Positions 23,394 through 31,455 are shown, counted from the first letter of the stretch. The stretch is 38,226 nt of DNA from Candidatus Aerophobetes bacterium Ae_b3b (GCA_005223085.1 NJBP01000016.1:1-38226); one strand, 5' to 3'. Translations and numbers: made by a program. Notes: a model not told the origin generated them from the sequence alone.

Positions 23394-23666
23394 ATGAACA
23401 AGGCAGATCTAGCAGAGAAAATAGCCGACCAGACAGGACTAACCAAGAAAACGTCTAGGGAAGCGGTTGATGCAGTAATCTCAGCAATAACCGACTCCCT
23501 GAGCAGGGAAGAAAAAGTTACTTTAGTAGGTTTTGGAACTTTTCAGGTTATGGAAAGAAAAGCAAGGAAAGGGAGGAATCCTCAGACAAGAGAAACCATA
23601 AATATCCCAGCTAAAAACGTTCCTAAGTTTAGACCGGGGAAGGGTTTGAGGGAAGCGGTAAGGTAA
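23394..23666 (+). CDS. hup: HU-family DNA-binding protein
   Basis: A 90-residue histone-like protein that bends and packs DNA. The sequence is a full HU: MNKADLAEKIADQTGLTKKT (helices 1-2), VTLVGFGTFQVMERKARKGR (beta arms start), the DNA-contacting arm tip NPQTRETINIPA, and PKFRPGKGLREAV at the end. AAAGGAGG lies before ATG 23394. The aminotransferase gene follows after 22 bp and may be read from the same promoter. Its IHF relatives are longer or bind specific sites; this reads as plain HU. Confidence 0.95.
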   Translation: MNKADLAEKIADQTGLTKKTSREAVDAVISAITDSLSREEKVTLVGFGTFQVMERKARKGRNPQTRETINIPAKNVPKFRPGKGLREAVR

Positions 23667-23688
23667 AATAGTATGGGGGAGGTTAGCT

Positions 23689-24669
23689 ATGAACTTAAAG
23701 ATTCTGTCAAGAAATGAAATTTTTTTGGAACAGCCGAAATGGCGGGATCCAGGGCGTTCCAATTATTTAGCCATGTATTCTAGCGTTTTCGGAGGAGTAG
23801 TTGCAGATCCGGCTTTAATGATCCTTCCTATGGATGACCATCTGGTACATCGCGGAGATGGTATTTTTGAAGCTTTAGAATGCGTAAACGGCTACCTTTA
23901 CAATCTTGATGCTCATCTATCTAGATTACAGAGATCTGCGCAGTTAATCTCATTGGACCTACCCTTTGACTTAGGCACCATTAAGCAGATTATTATGGAA
24001 ACTGTAGCCATAGTGGGCGTTAAAGATTGCATTGTACGCCTTTTTATTTCTCGTGGGCTCGGAGGGTTTGGTCCTAATCCAACGGAATGTCACAAGAGCA
24101 ATCTGTATGTTGTTGCTTTGAAAGGAGAAAGTGTTCCACGACATTTTTATACTGAAGGGGCATCGGCTGTAACGAGTCAGATTCCCATAAAACCCGCTTT
24201 TTTCGCCCGAGTCAAATCCTGTAACTATCTGCCTAATGCATTAGCTCATCTGGAGGCACATCGGAATAAGGTAGATTTCGCTATTGTGCTGGATCAACAA
24301 GGATATGTGGCAGAGGGAGCAACTGAAAGCATAGCCATCGTGAGTAAACAAAAGATATTCATGTACCCCAAGCTTGATAACATACTAGAAGGTACCACCT
24401 TACTCCGAGCACTCGAGCTTGTCAAAGAGTTAATCAAAAAGGAAGATTTGAAGAGGATCTCTTGCACAGATATCTCTCTAGAAGAGGTCTACAATAGTTC
24501 GGAAATGCTTGTATTTGGTACCAGTATGAATGTGGTGCCAATAGTTAAATACGATGGAAAAACAATTGATGTTGGGAAACCAGGGCCAGTCTTCCGTCGA
24601 CTTCTGGAACTTTTTCAAAAGGACAAGACAGAAAACAAAAAAGTTCTTACCCTCATTCCCTACACATAA
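23689..24669 (+). CDS. class IV aminotransferase (branched-chain / D-amino acid type)
   Basis: A 326-residue PLP enzyme of fold type IV. Visible: ILPMDDHLVHRGDGIFEAL (about residue 45, the entry strand with the conserved HRGDG), LDAHLSRLQRSAQLI, a central RVKSCNYLPNALAHLEA (about residue 170) with the Lys that binds PLP, and YVAEGATESIAIV (about 205) with the conserved Glu. These are shared by branched-chain aminotransferase, D-amino acid aminotransferase and aminodeoxychorismate lyase, which cannot be told apart here. It starts 22 bp after HU with a GGGAGG site. Its TAA stop is followed in the same frame, one codon later, by a homocysteine methyltransferase remnant. Confidence 0.87.
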   Translation: MNLKILSRNEIFLEQPKWRDPGRSNYLAMYSSVFGGVVADPALMILPMDDHLVHRGDGIFEALECVNGYLYNLDAHLSRLQRSAQLISLDLPFDLGTIKQIIMETVAIVGVKDCIVRLFISRGLGGFGPNPTECHKSNLYVVALKGESVPRHFYTEGASAVTSQIPIKPAFFARVKSCNYLPNALAHLEAHRNKVDFAIVLDQQGYVAEGATESIAIVSKQKIFMYPKLDNILEGTTLLRALELVKELIKKEDLKRISCTDISLEEVYNSSEMLVFGTSMNVVPIVKYDGKTIDVGKPGPVFRRLLELFQKDKTENKKVLTLIPYT

Positions 24670-24672
24670 AAT

Positions 24673-24894
24673 TTGGCTTTGTTTCAGTCAGCAACATCAC
24701 TCCCCATTTTGGTACAGCCCAATGCGGGGAAGCCAAAGTTGGTTAATAACGTGACAGTATATGATATGCCTCCAGCAACTTTTGCGGCAGGTATTGCTAA
24801 ATGCTTGCGGACCGGGGGGCGTCTTGTGGGTGGCTGTTGCGGAACATCTCCCGAACACATCCGCGCCGTAGCTAACGTGTTGGAGGAGAAGTAA
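24673..24894 (+). pseudogene. homocysteine S-methyltransferase, C-terminal remnant
   Basis: About 73 codons matching the end of the Zn-dependent homocysteine methyltransferase domain: SLPILVQPNAGKPKLV, VYDMPPATFAAG and the zinc motif VGGCCGTSPEHIRAVANVL with two of the three cysteine ligands. The complete domain is about 300 residues, so three quarters are lost, including the first zinc Cys. It is in frame with the aminotransferase, separated only by TAA-AAT, which suggests a deletion joined the two. The TTG at 24673 is not a convincing start. The gap 24895-25165 shows nothing else. Confidence 0.8.
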
Positions 24895-25165
24895 GAAATC
24901 TCCACCAGAGCCCTCCGAACAGATTGACAACAGCTGAGACTTGCCTTAATCCATCTCCAGAGGATCCCGTTAGAATAAGTGGTAGGTTCGTTATGACTAG
25001 GCTACACTCCACTAGGAACCTAATCAGCTAACTGACAAAGCGAAGGTGTCAACAAATTTCCCTTTCCTTCTTTTAAACTCCTTAGCGTTGCAACTTTTCA
25101 TAAAAGATGTAAAAAGCTGCCCGAAATGGTAAAATATAAATAATTACACTAATTCTATTACGAGT

Positions 25166-25840
25166 ATGACCAATAAAGAAATATTAAGGGTTTATAGAAC
25201 AAAAGAGCAAGCCAAAAGAACCTATGATAAAATTAGTAGAATTTATGATCTTATTACTGGACCATTTGAGAGAAAGTTTAGAGATATGGGATTAAACCAA
25301 TTAGATGTTAAAGAAGGAGAAACTGTTTTAGAGATTGGTTTTGGAACAGGTCATTGCTTAGAAGAGATGGCAAAGAGAGTTGGGGAAAATGGTAAAGCCT
25401 ATGGTATTGATATCTCTTCTAGAATGTTAGATATAACGAGAAAGAGGATGGAGAAAAAAAGACTTGCAGATACCGTAGAATTGTATTGTGGAGATGCAAT
25501 GAGTATGCCTTATGAAGACAATATGTTTGATGTAGTTTTCATGAGTTTTACTCTGGAATTATTTGATACACCTGAAATCCCAGCAGTTCTTAAAGAGATA
25601 AAAAGGGTACTAAAACCAAAAGGAAGGCTTGGTGTTGCTAGTATGTCAAAAGAAGATGGGGAATCTTGGTTGTTAAAAGCATACGAATGGATCCATAAAA
25701 ATTTTCCTGCGATAGCTGATTGTAGACCAATATATGTTGAAAAATCAATAAGAGATGCTGGGTATTCTATAAAGAGTAGGGAAAAAATAAAATTATTTGG
25801 TTTACCTGGAGAGATTGTGGTCACCGGAAGGCAAGTTTAA
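25166..25840 (+). CDS. SAM-dependent methyltransferase, UbiE-like
   Basis: A 224-residue class I methyltransferase. Motif I is VLEIGFGTGHCLEEMA (about residue 50), the acidic ribose-binding residue is in AYGIDISSRML (about 75), motif II is CGDAMSMPYEDNMFDVVFMS (about 112) and VLKPKGRLGVASMSK (about 150) is motif III. This is close to the UbiE/MenG and arsenite/phospholipid methyltransferase set; the substrate cannot be read. The gene looks distinctly more AT-rich than most of the window (many aaa, tta, gaa codons) and has no strong ribosome site, which suggests recent arrival. It stands alone in the segment between the R3 repeats. Confidence 0.85.
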   Translation: MTNKEILRVYRTKEQAKRTYDKISRIYDLITGPFERKFRDMGLNQLDVKEGETVLEIGFGTGHCLEEMAKRVGENGKAYGIDISSRMLDITRKRMEKKRLADTVELYCGDAMSMPYEDNMFDVVFMSFTLELFDTPEIPAVLKEIKRVLKPKGRLGVASMSKEDGESWLLKAYEWIHKNFPAIADCRPIYVEKSIRDAGYSIKSREKIKLFGLPGEIVVTGRQV

Positions 25841-26274
25841 CGAAAACAAATTCTTCCTCAAATTAAGGTATCTATCCTCTCAAACGAATCGTCCTGTCAT
25901 TGATTTAGTAACGGAAGCGATAAGCAAATATGGCAGTTAGAGATATTTGTTTTATGTTGTGGTCGCAATTCGACATGCAAGTTCGAGTTAGTAGAACCCT
26001 TAGTCAGAGTATAAGCTCACGTGCTGAACCAGATTAAGAAAGAGTAAGGCCGGGGCAACCTTCCGACCCTTGGAGTCACAATTCTTTCCTCCTTTTGGAC
26101 GGCCTATACCTGAACCGATATATTCTCTGAATAAATTAGGGTAGAATCTGCTCGTTCTCAGTCTACCATGGTCTAGAAGAGTCGACAGGCGTTGGTGGAG
26201 TTCGAGATTCTTGAATTTCTCTGCTGATGTGTCTTTGGGTTGCGTTAGATTAATTAGGTCTAAAGGGTCATTAC
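25841..26274. other. 434-bp gap without a clear gene
   Basis: No convincing complete gene. A short plus-strand frame near 25848-25940 ends QTNRPVIDLVTEAISKYGS and a stop, which reads like a protein tail, perhaps from a transposase or integrase, but it is too short to name. A minus-strand frame at 26000-26278 touches the end of the AlkD-like gene but has no recognisable domain. Confidence 0.4.
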
Positions 26275-26955
26275 TCACTTTCTCAGCCTTCTCTGGACAG
26301 ACTCGCTCTCGAGCTCCCTGATGGCGTCGGAGGCGATCCAGCGGGAGGCCTTGGAATCAATTCGCTGGATTTCCTTAGCGGCCTTTATGGCGGCCTTGTT
26401 CAGGTTCGGATTCCTTTTCCCGATGTTCCTCAGCGCCCAGTTGACAGCCTTCTTGACGAAGTTCCGCTGGTCCGTAGCTCCGCGCCTTATCACTGGAAAT
26501 AACTTGATGAATTTTTCGTCTTCTGCCTCCTTGTCATGCCACGCCAGGCAGGCTATCAGTGCGAAGGCGGTCCTCTTGACGAACTCCTCTTCCCGCTCGG
26601 ACCAGTCGAGGATTTTCTTCCAGGCGAAGGCGTTCTTCTCGAAGAGGTTCGCGCACACCTGGTCGCAGATGTCCCAAGAGTTGATGTCCTTCACCCAGTC
26701 CTCCATCTGCTTCTCTGTCAACTTCTCAGGCTCATCGATCATTGCTGCTAGGATCCTTGCTTCAGGTATTCCCTTCTTCCATAACTCGAGCGCAAGCTTG
26801 TGGTCCCTCCCTAATTCTTTCGCTATCTTTCGCATGTCGGGGACCGATGCTCCCAATCTTCGTTCAGCTACCATCCCGTATCGGGCCATCCCTTCGAGCT
26901 GATCAGGCCTGGCCTTGACCTTTAGTTTCTTCAGGACCTCTTCCACAGAAGCCAT
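26275..26955 (-). CDS. AlkD-like DNA alkylation repair protein
   Basis: A 226-residue all-helical protein of the AlkD/AlkC family, made of HEAT-like repeats, which removes bulky or cationic alkylated bases. Family segments: VPDMRKIAKELGRDHKLALELW (about residues 40-60), WVKDINSWDICDQVCANLF (about 88, the conserved D-x-CDQ patch next to the catalytic groove), FVKRTAFALIACLAWHDKEA (about 125) and RNFVKKAVNWALRNIGKRN (about 163). Composition differs from the neighbours: more GC, with TTC, CTC and GAG codons preferred, whereas the adjoining gene is AT-rich. That points to transfer from another genome. It is on the minus strand, opposite to the surrounding genes. ATG 26955. Confidence 0.88.
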   Translation of the reverse strand: MASVEEVLKKLKVKARPDQLEGMARYGMVAERRLGASVPDMRKIAKELGRDHKLALELWKKGIPEARILAAMIDEPEKLTEKQMEDWVKDINSWDICDQVCANLFEKNAFAWKKILDWSEREEEFVKRTAFALIACLAWHDKEAEDEKFIKLFPVIRRGATDQRNFVKKAVNWALRNIGKRNPNLNKAAIKAAKEIQRIDSKASRWIASDAIRELESESVQRRLRK

Positions 26956-27045
26956 GCTTAATCTCCCTTATCTCTTTTCATAGACTTTAAATCCTTGTAG
27001 ATCATTATTAAGGTCTTCAAGTTAAGCTTAAATTAGGTAATCCAT

Positions 27046-27363
27046 TTACACCTTTTGCATTATTACAAAAAATGAACTAATCACTACGGAATTTGACTTG
27101 CATTTATCAATTTCAATCTGGTCTTTATCAAGTTCATTAATAAGCTCAGAGTCGTTAGGATACTTATGCCGGAACTCTTGAATAAGTTGTTCTAAGGGAG
27201 TAAAATATTCAAGCCACATGAGATTATCCGATAATTCAAATTGAGCAATAAGTTTATAACCATACTTTGTTATTAAGCCAAGCTTTTCAGTTTTATCCTT
27301 ATTTTCATCATGAATTACTAAAAATCCGTTAGGTTTTAAAAATCGGCGCCACTTCTTAAAATC
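27046..27363 (-). pseudogene. SAM-dependent methyltransferase, C-terminal remnant
   Basis: On the minus strand one frame stays open for 105 codons: FKKWRRFLKPNGFLVIHDEN, KLGLITKYGYKLIAQFELSD, NLMWLEYFTPLEQLIQEF and an end at ISSFFVIMQKV. The first part is the late strand of a class I methyltransferase (LKPNGFLVIHDE); what follows is its C-terminal helix and sheet. The SAM-binding part is missing. The frame is closed on its 5' side by a TAA inside repeat R3 copy 2, so the gene was cut at that repeat. The leftover 26956-27045 shows nothing. Confidence 0.7.
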
Positions 27364-27423
27364 TTACCTTTTACTACCCACCTGTAAATCAGGTTCACCG
27401 AAATCCGGTGAGGCTCTTTTTGA
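27351..27423 (+). repeat. 73-bp repeat R3, copy 2
   Basis: The second copy of 22816-22888, in the same direction, with three differences (one in each hairpin loop or edge). Its left end joins the methyltransferase remnant and its last bases form part of the TTGACA box of the following promoter. The two copies enclose 4.5 kb. Confidence 0.8.
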
Positions 27424-27447
27424 CACGGAGCGCTTTTGCGCTAAAAT
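27420..27447 (+). promoter_or_regulatory. sigma-70 type promoter before the small ORF and phospholipase D gene
   Basis: TTGACA (27420-27425) and TAAAAT (27442-27447) with 16 bp between. The spacer holds a GAGCGC-TTTT-GCGC small palindrome. The first three bases of the -35 box belong to repeat R3 copy 2. Confidence 0.65.
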
Positions 27448-27526
27448 AGACTAGGCTTGCACATTCTTTATCCTCAGAGCAACTAGGCCGTGAAGGGGAC
27501 ACTGCCTGGCTAAGAAGAGCATAAAA

Positions 27527-27631
27527 ATGATAGTGGAAAAAGTACTCAAGCGGTATAAGGCTGAGGTGACTCTGCTTTGGCTTGCCATGGCTATGGGAAC
27601 TGTCCTGATAATAACTGGAACAGGGCCATAG
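27527..27631 (+). CDS. possible small membrane protein (34 aa)
   Basis: The frame ATG 27527 to TAG 27631 encodes a 34-residue peptide with a basic N-terminus (MIVEKVLKRYKAEVT) and one hydrophobic segment (LLWLAMAMGTVLIITG). That charge-then-helix layout is typical of small single-span membrane proteins. It lies 80 bp after a good promoter and 27 bp before the lipoprotein gene, in the same direction. The ribosome site (AAGAAGAGC) is weak. No family is known to me; the support is the promoter and the helix only. Confidence 0.4.
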   Translation: MIVEKVLKRYKAEVTLLWLAMAMGTVLIITGTGP

Positions 27632-27658
27632 AAGGGGCGTAGTTTCATCTTCCGGCTA

Positions 27659-28693
27659 ATGAATGACTGGAAAGTGCCAAATAAATGCGTGGTAGCCAGA
27701 AAACTGGTCCTATCCTTTCTTTTATTCCTAATCGTATGGTTTAGCGGCTGCGAGAAAAACCCTGACCCTGTTATCTTTCCCTCATCAGAGGTTTTTGTTT
27801 CCTACTTCTCTCCCCAAGATTCTCTTTATCCTCATCTAATCTACTTGATAGATGAAGCCAAAGAGAGTATCTACGCCGCCTTCTATAAAATAGAACTTAA
27901 AGAACTCTCCTGTGCTCTTATGCAAGCTCACCAAAGAGGGGTCAAGGTAAAGATATTCACCGATGATTTAACCTCGCAGGATAAGGACTCCCAATTCGAC
28001 TATTTTGGTAAATTTGGTCTCATAAAAAAAGATCGAGACCCTGAGAGTCTTATGCATCATAAGTTTTGTGTGATCGATGAAAGGATTGTCTGGACAGGGT
28101 CTTTCAATCCTACAAGGTCAGGAGCCTACCGGGAGAACAACAACGTCGTAGTTATTAAATCTTCCCAGGCTGCGGCAGATTTTATCCAGGAGTTTAAAAA
28201 ACTATGGCAGGAACCACTATCTTCTTCTAGATCGGCTTTTTCTCCTCTTAAGCTTGACGACAGTTTGGTTGAAACCTATTTCTCTTCTCAGGATAATCTA
28301 GAGGAAGCGGTCATCAGAGAGCTAAAAAGGGCCAAGAAGAGTATCTACTTTGCTCTTTTTACTTTCACTTCCAAAAAAATCGCCCAGGTTCTAGTGCACA
28401 AATATGCCGAGAATCTGGAGGTGAGAGGAATAATGGAGAAGTATCAGGACGACCCCTTTTCTCAATATCAGTCTCTAAAGCGGCTCCGAATGAAGATAAT
28501 CTGGGACAGAAACTTTTATTTCATGCACCATAAGTTTTTCGTAGTCGATGATTGTTTAGTGGTCACCGGCTCTTTTAATCCTACCTGGCGTGCTACCTAT
28601 CAGAACAAGGAAAACCTTGTCATCATCCACAGTCCCTCCTTGGCCAAAAAGTACCAAGCAGAATTTGACAGATTATGGAAGGATTGGTATTAG
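27659..28693 (+). CDS. phospholipase D-family lipoprotein nuclease/hydrolase
   Basis: A 344-residue protein with a lipoprotein signal (LVLSFLLFLIVWFSGC, lipobox FSGC) and two HKD domains. The first is MHHKFCVIDERIVWTGSFNP (about residue 131) and the second FMHHKFFVVDDCLVVTGSFN (about 290). Each has H-x-K-x4-D, and the GSFNP that follows is typical of Nuc-type and other PLD-family phosphodiesterases. Such proteins cut DNA/RNA phosphodiester bonds or phospholipids; the substrate is unknown. It would be held on the outer face of the inner membrane or the inner face of the outer membrane. Confidence 0.88.
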   Translation: MNDWKVPNKCVVARKLVLSFLLFLIVWFSGCEKNPDPVIFPSSEVFVSYFSPQDSLYPHLIYLIDEAKESIYAAFYKIELKELSCALMQAHQRGVKVKIFTDDLTSQDKDSQFDYFGKFGLIKKDRDPESLMHHKFCVIDERIVWTGSFNPTRSGAYRENNNVVVIKSSQAAADFIQEFKKLWQEPLSSSRSAFSPLKLDDSLVETYFSSQDNLEEAVIRELKRAKKSIYFALFTFTSKKIAQVLVHKYAENLEVRGIMEKYQDDPFSQYQSLKRLRMKIIWDRNFYFMHHKFFVVDDCLVVTGSFNPTWRATYQNKENLVIIHSPSLAKKYQAEFDRLWKDWY

Positions 28694-28714
28694 CAAAGCT
28701 CTTCGGTGGACAAA

Positions 28715-28742
28715 TTGACAAGACGGGACTTTATGATAGAAT
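28715..28742 (+). promoter_or_regulatory. sigma-70 type promoter of the manC operon
   Basis: TTGACA (28715-28720) and TAGAAT (28737-28742) with 16 bp between, 43 bp before the manC ATG. The six genes 28785-33633 follow with small gaps or overlaps and could all be read from it. Confidence 0.7.
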
Positions 28743-28784
28743 TAGTCTAGATTTTACATAAAGATCCCCAGGGGGAGTTAAAAA

Positions 28785-29864
28785 ATGAGCGTGGGTTTGA
28801 TTATGGCTGGGGGGCTGGGAAAGAGGCTCTGGCCAGAAAGCAGCGTAACTCATCCCAAGCATCTTTTAAATTTAGTAGGGAGAGAGAGCTTCCTTCAGGC
28901 AGCCTACCGCAGAGCCTCCCATCTTTTTGGACGGGAGAATACCTTTCTGGTGATTAGAGAGGAGTTAAGGGAGGCGGTTGTCTCTCAACTTCCAGAGCTT
29001 CCTGCGGATAACATAATAGCTGAACCGCAAGGAAAAGATACTGCTCCTTGCATTGGGTTTGCCAGCGTTTGGGTAAGAAGGAGAAAGGGCGATGATTCCA
29101 TGGTTGTGCTTCCCGCTGATCACATAATAAGGAATGAGGAAAGATTCGCTGAAATCATTTCCGCGGCAGCCAAGCAAGCAAAGAAGGGCCTCCTGGTAAC
29201 TATCGGCATCAAGCCGACCCGTGCCGAGACCGGCTATGGATACCTCGAGATAGGAAACAAATTAGGGGATCTTGATGGGATTCCTCTTTTTGAGGTGGAA
29301 AGATTTACCGAAAAACCATCCCATAAAAAGGCTAAGGAGTTTTTTGAACAAGGGAGCTTCCTCTGGAATGCGGGGATCTTTGCCTGGACACCGAGCACGA
29401 TTCTGGAGCAGATGGAAAGACATCTTCCCGAACTTTATCAGGGATTAATTAGGATTGAGGAGGCTCTGGGTACAAAAGATGAGCAAAGGGTAATAAGGGA
29501 GGTCTATCCATCCCTGCCTAAAATCTCTATTGACTATGGGATAATGGAGAAGGTCTCTTCAGTAGTGGCCGTACCGGGGGATTTCTTCTGGGATGACATA
29601 GGTGACTGGAAAGCGCTGGAAAGAGTCCTTTCCAAAGATAGGGCGGGAAATATTATCAGGGGATTGGTTGAGGAGAGGGAAAGTAGTAACTGCATACTTA
29701 TTAACCGCGAAAATAAAATTCTTGGGGCAATCGGGCTTTCCGATGTCATCATCATAAATACAGAAAAAGGCATTCTGGTGGTAAGAAAGGAAGAGGCGCA
29801 GAAGGTAAAGGAGCTTGTTAACGAACTACTAAAAGATGAGAAACTAAAAAAGTATCTTCAATGA
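28785..29864 (+). CDS. manC: mannose-1-phosphate guanylyltransferase
   Basis: Makes GDP-mannose from GTP and mannose 1-phosphate for LPS or other surface glycans; 359 aa, the short form without a fused isomerase domain. Motifs: IMAGGLGKRLWPESSVTHPK (nucleotide-binding loop), IIAEPQGKDTAPCIGFASVW (about residue 83), MVVLPADHIIRNEE (about 106), VERFTEKPSHKKAKEFF (about 170) and SFLWNAGIFAWTP (about 193). A strong GGGGGAG site precedes the ATG. It overlaps the next gene by 4 bp (ATGA). With the lpt genes it supports a cell with a polysaccharide-bearing outer membrane. Confidence 0.94.
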   Translation: MSVGLIMAGGLGKRLWPESSVTHPKHLLNLVGRESFLQAAYRRASHLFGRENTFLVIREELREAVVSQLPELPADNIIAEPQGKDTAPCIGFASVWVRRRKGDDSMVVLPADHIIRNEERFAEIISAAAKQAKKGLLVTIGIKPTRAETGYGYLEIGNKLGDLDGIPLFEVERFTEKPSHKKAKEFFEQGSFLWNAGIFAWTPSTILEQMERHLPELYQGLIRIEEALGTKDEQRVIREVYPSLPKISIDYGIMEKVSSVVAVPGDFFWDDIGDWKALERVLSKDRAGNIIRGLVEERESSNCILINRENKILGAIGLSDVIIINTEKGILVVRKEEAQKVKELVNELLKDEKLKKYLQ

Positions 29865-30901
29865 GCCCTACAGACTCTCGCCTATCTCGGCTGCAGAAAA
29901 AGCTAAAGGAAAAGAAGCTAGATGCTTTTTTAAACTGGGAGCCTCATAATGTGGAGTATCTTACCGGAAGCAGGGTGGAAGGCAAACTCCTGATTACGGG
30001 GAAGAAAAAGTTTTTCATAGCTACTCCTCTTTTTGCCGAAGAGGCAAAGAAGACTCTTGCCGACTGGCAGATAGTCATTCAGCGAGATTCCTTTCCGGCC
30101 GCCTTATCTGGGGTATGCAGAGAATTTCCTGGAAGAACCATCGGTTTTGAGGCTTCTCATCTTTCCTATGGGGAGTATTGCAGGCTAAGTAGAATTAGAG
30201 AGGTTAGTCTTGTTCCCTGTGCTCAATTGGTGGAGACCTTGAGGGTGGTAAAAGACGATCAAGAATTATCCTTAATAAAAGAGGCTCATGCCCTGACGGA
30301 GGCTGCATTTGATCATGCACAGGTTCTTCTTGAATCGGGAATAACCGAAAGAGAGCTTTCTGCCGAGATCATCTATTTCTTAAGGAAATCTGCCGACAGC
30401 GAAGCCTTTCCTCCCATAGTTCTCTTTGGGGAAAGAACCTCCTTACCTCACGGTAGACCAACAGAGAGGAGGTTAAGAGAGAACGAGCTGGTTCTTCTTG
30501 ACCTGGGAGCTAAAGTAGGAGGGTATTGTTCTGATATCACCAGGACTATTTTTTTTGGTGAGGTAGACCAGAAGTGGCACGAGATTCGTGATTTAATAAG
30601 CAGGATACAAAAAGAGGCGGTGGGTAAAATAACCCCTGGAGTATCCTGTTCCCAGATAGACAGACTGGTAAGGAAGAGGTTAAAAGAAGCTGGCTATCTA
30701 AGCGCTTTTCTTCATAATACCGGACATGGGGTGGGATTGGAGGTTCACGAGCAACCAGTTATTGGTCCTAAATCTAAAGAGATTCTAAAAACAGGCATGG
30801 TGATTACCTTGGAGCCGGGGATTTATTTCCCCGGAGAAGGAGGAATGAGAAGAGAACTAATGGTTGCGGTAACCAATAAAGGAGGTAAGATTCTAAGGTG
30901 A
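29861..30901 (+). CDS. pepQ: Xaa-Pro peptidase, M24 family
   Basis: A metallopeptidase of 346 residues cutting next to proline. The N-terminal creatinase-like domain (residues 1-125) has RLQKKLKEKKLDAFLNWEPH; the pita-bread catalytic domain has LLDLGAKVGGYCSDITRTIF (about 206, two metal Asp), LHNTGHGVGLEVHEQPVIG (about 283, metal His), VITLEPGIYFPGEGG (about 318, metal Glu) and a last Glu in MRREL. The gene order with efp and accBC matches the yqhT-efp region in Bacillus. Aminopeptidase P and prolidase are hard to separate by sequence, so pepQ is a family label. Confidence 0.9.
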   Translation: MSPTDSRLSRLQKKLKEKKLDAFLNWEPHNVEYLTGSRVEGKLLITGKKKFFIATPLFAEEAKKTLADWQIVIQRDSFPAALSGVCREFPGRTIGFEASHLSYGEYCRLSRIREVSLVPCAQLVETLRVVKDDQELSLIKEAHALTEAAFDHAQVLLESGITERELSAEIIYFLRKSADSEAFPPIVLFGERTSLPHGRPTERRLRENELVLLDLGAKVGGYCSDITRTIFFGEVDQKWHEIRDLISRIQKEAVGKITPGVSCSQIDRLVRKRLKEAGYLSAFLHNTGHGVGLEVHEQPVIGPKSKEILKTGMVITLEPGIYFPGEGGMRRELMVAVTNKGGKILR

Positions 30902-31455
30902 TTACGGCGAATCATCTCCGGGTTGGAATGACCATAGACATAGAGGGGGAGCTTTATGAAGTTGAGGAATTTCAACACGTAAAAAGGGGCAGAGGAGGGG
31001 CTTTTGTGCGTACCAAACTAAGAGGTCTTCAAACTCTTCAGAGTATAAGAAAAGTTTTTCAGCCTGAGCAAAGAATAAAAGATGCCTTTATTGAGGAAAG
31101 ATCTGCCCAGTACCTTTACCGGGATGGGGAAGACTTTCATTTTATGGATTCGGAAACTTTCGAGGAAAGAGTGTTGTCTAAAGACATTCTGGGAAAGAAA
31201 GTAGACTTTGTCCGAGAGAATATAGAGGTAAAAATTCGCCTTTATGAGGGAAAACTTGTAGGGATAGAACTTCCCGTCTTTGTTGAACTTCGGGTAAAAA
31301 AGGCGGATCCCGGAGTTAAAGGAGATACAGTGGGCTCAGCCACTAAGTTGGTTATTTTGGAGTCTGGTTACAGCCTCCGGGTTCCTCTTTTCATAAAAGA
31401 GGGGGACATAATTCGCTTGGATACAAGGTCCGGGGAGTATGTGAGTAAAAGCTAA
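30898..31455 (+). CDS. efp: translation elongation factor P
   Basis: Relieves ribosome stalling at proline runs; 185 residues in three beta-barrel domains, full length. N-terminal domain: ITANHLRVGMTIDIEGELYE and the loop HVKRGRGGAFVRTK; the last domain includes DTVGSATKLVILESGYSLRVPLFIKEGD. The tip residue that is modified in other bacteria (Lys34 in E. coli, Arg32 in Pseudomonas) is Arg32 here. No EarP, EpmA or YmfI gene is in the window, so whether it is modified is unknown. GTG start overlaps the pepQ stop (GTGA). Confidence 0.96.
   Translation: MITANHLRVGMTIDIEGELYEVEEFQHVKRGRGGAFVRTKLRGLQTLQSIRKVFQPEQRIKDAFIEERSAQYLYRDGEDFHFMDSETFEERVLSKDILGKKVDFVRENIEVKIRLYEGKLVGIELPVFVELRVKKADPGVKGDTVGSATKLVILESGYSLRVPLFIKEGDIIRLDTRSGEYVSKS

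Noticed and set aside
26000-26278. 92-residue minus-strand frame starting in the AlkD-like stop codon
   Set aside because: GTG start overlap looks like coupling, but the sequence has no recognisable domain, sits in a decayed gap and shows no ribosome site.
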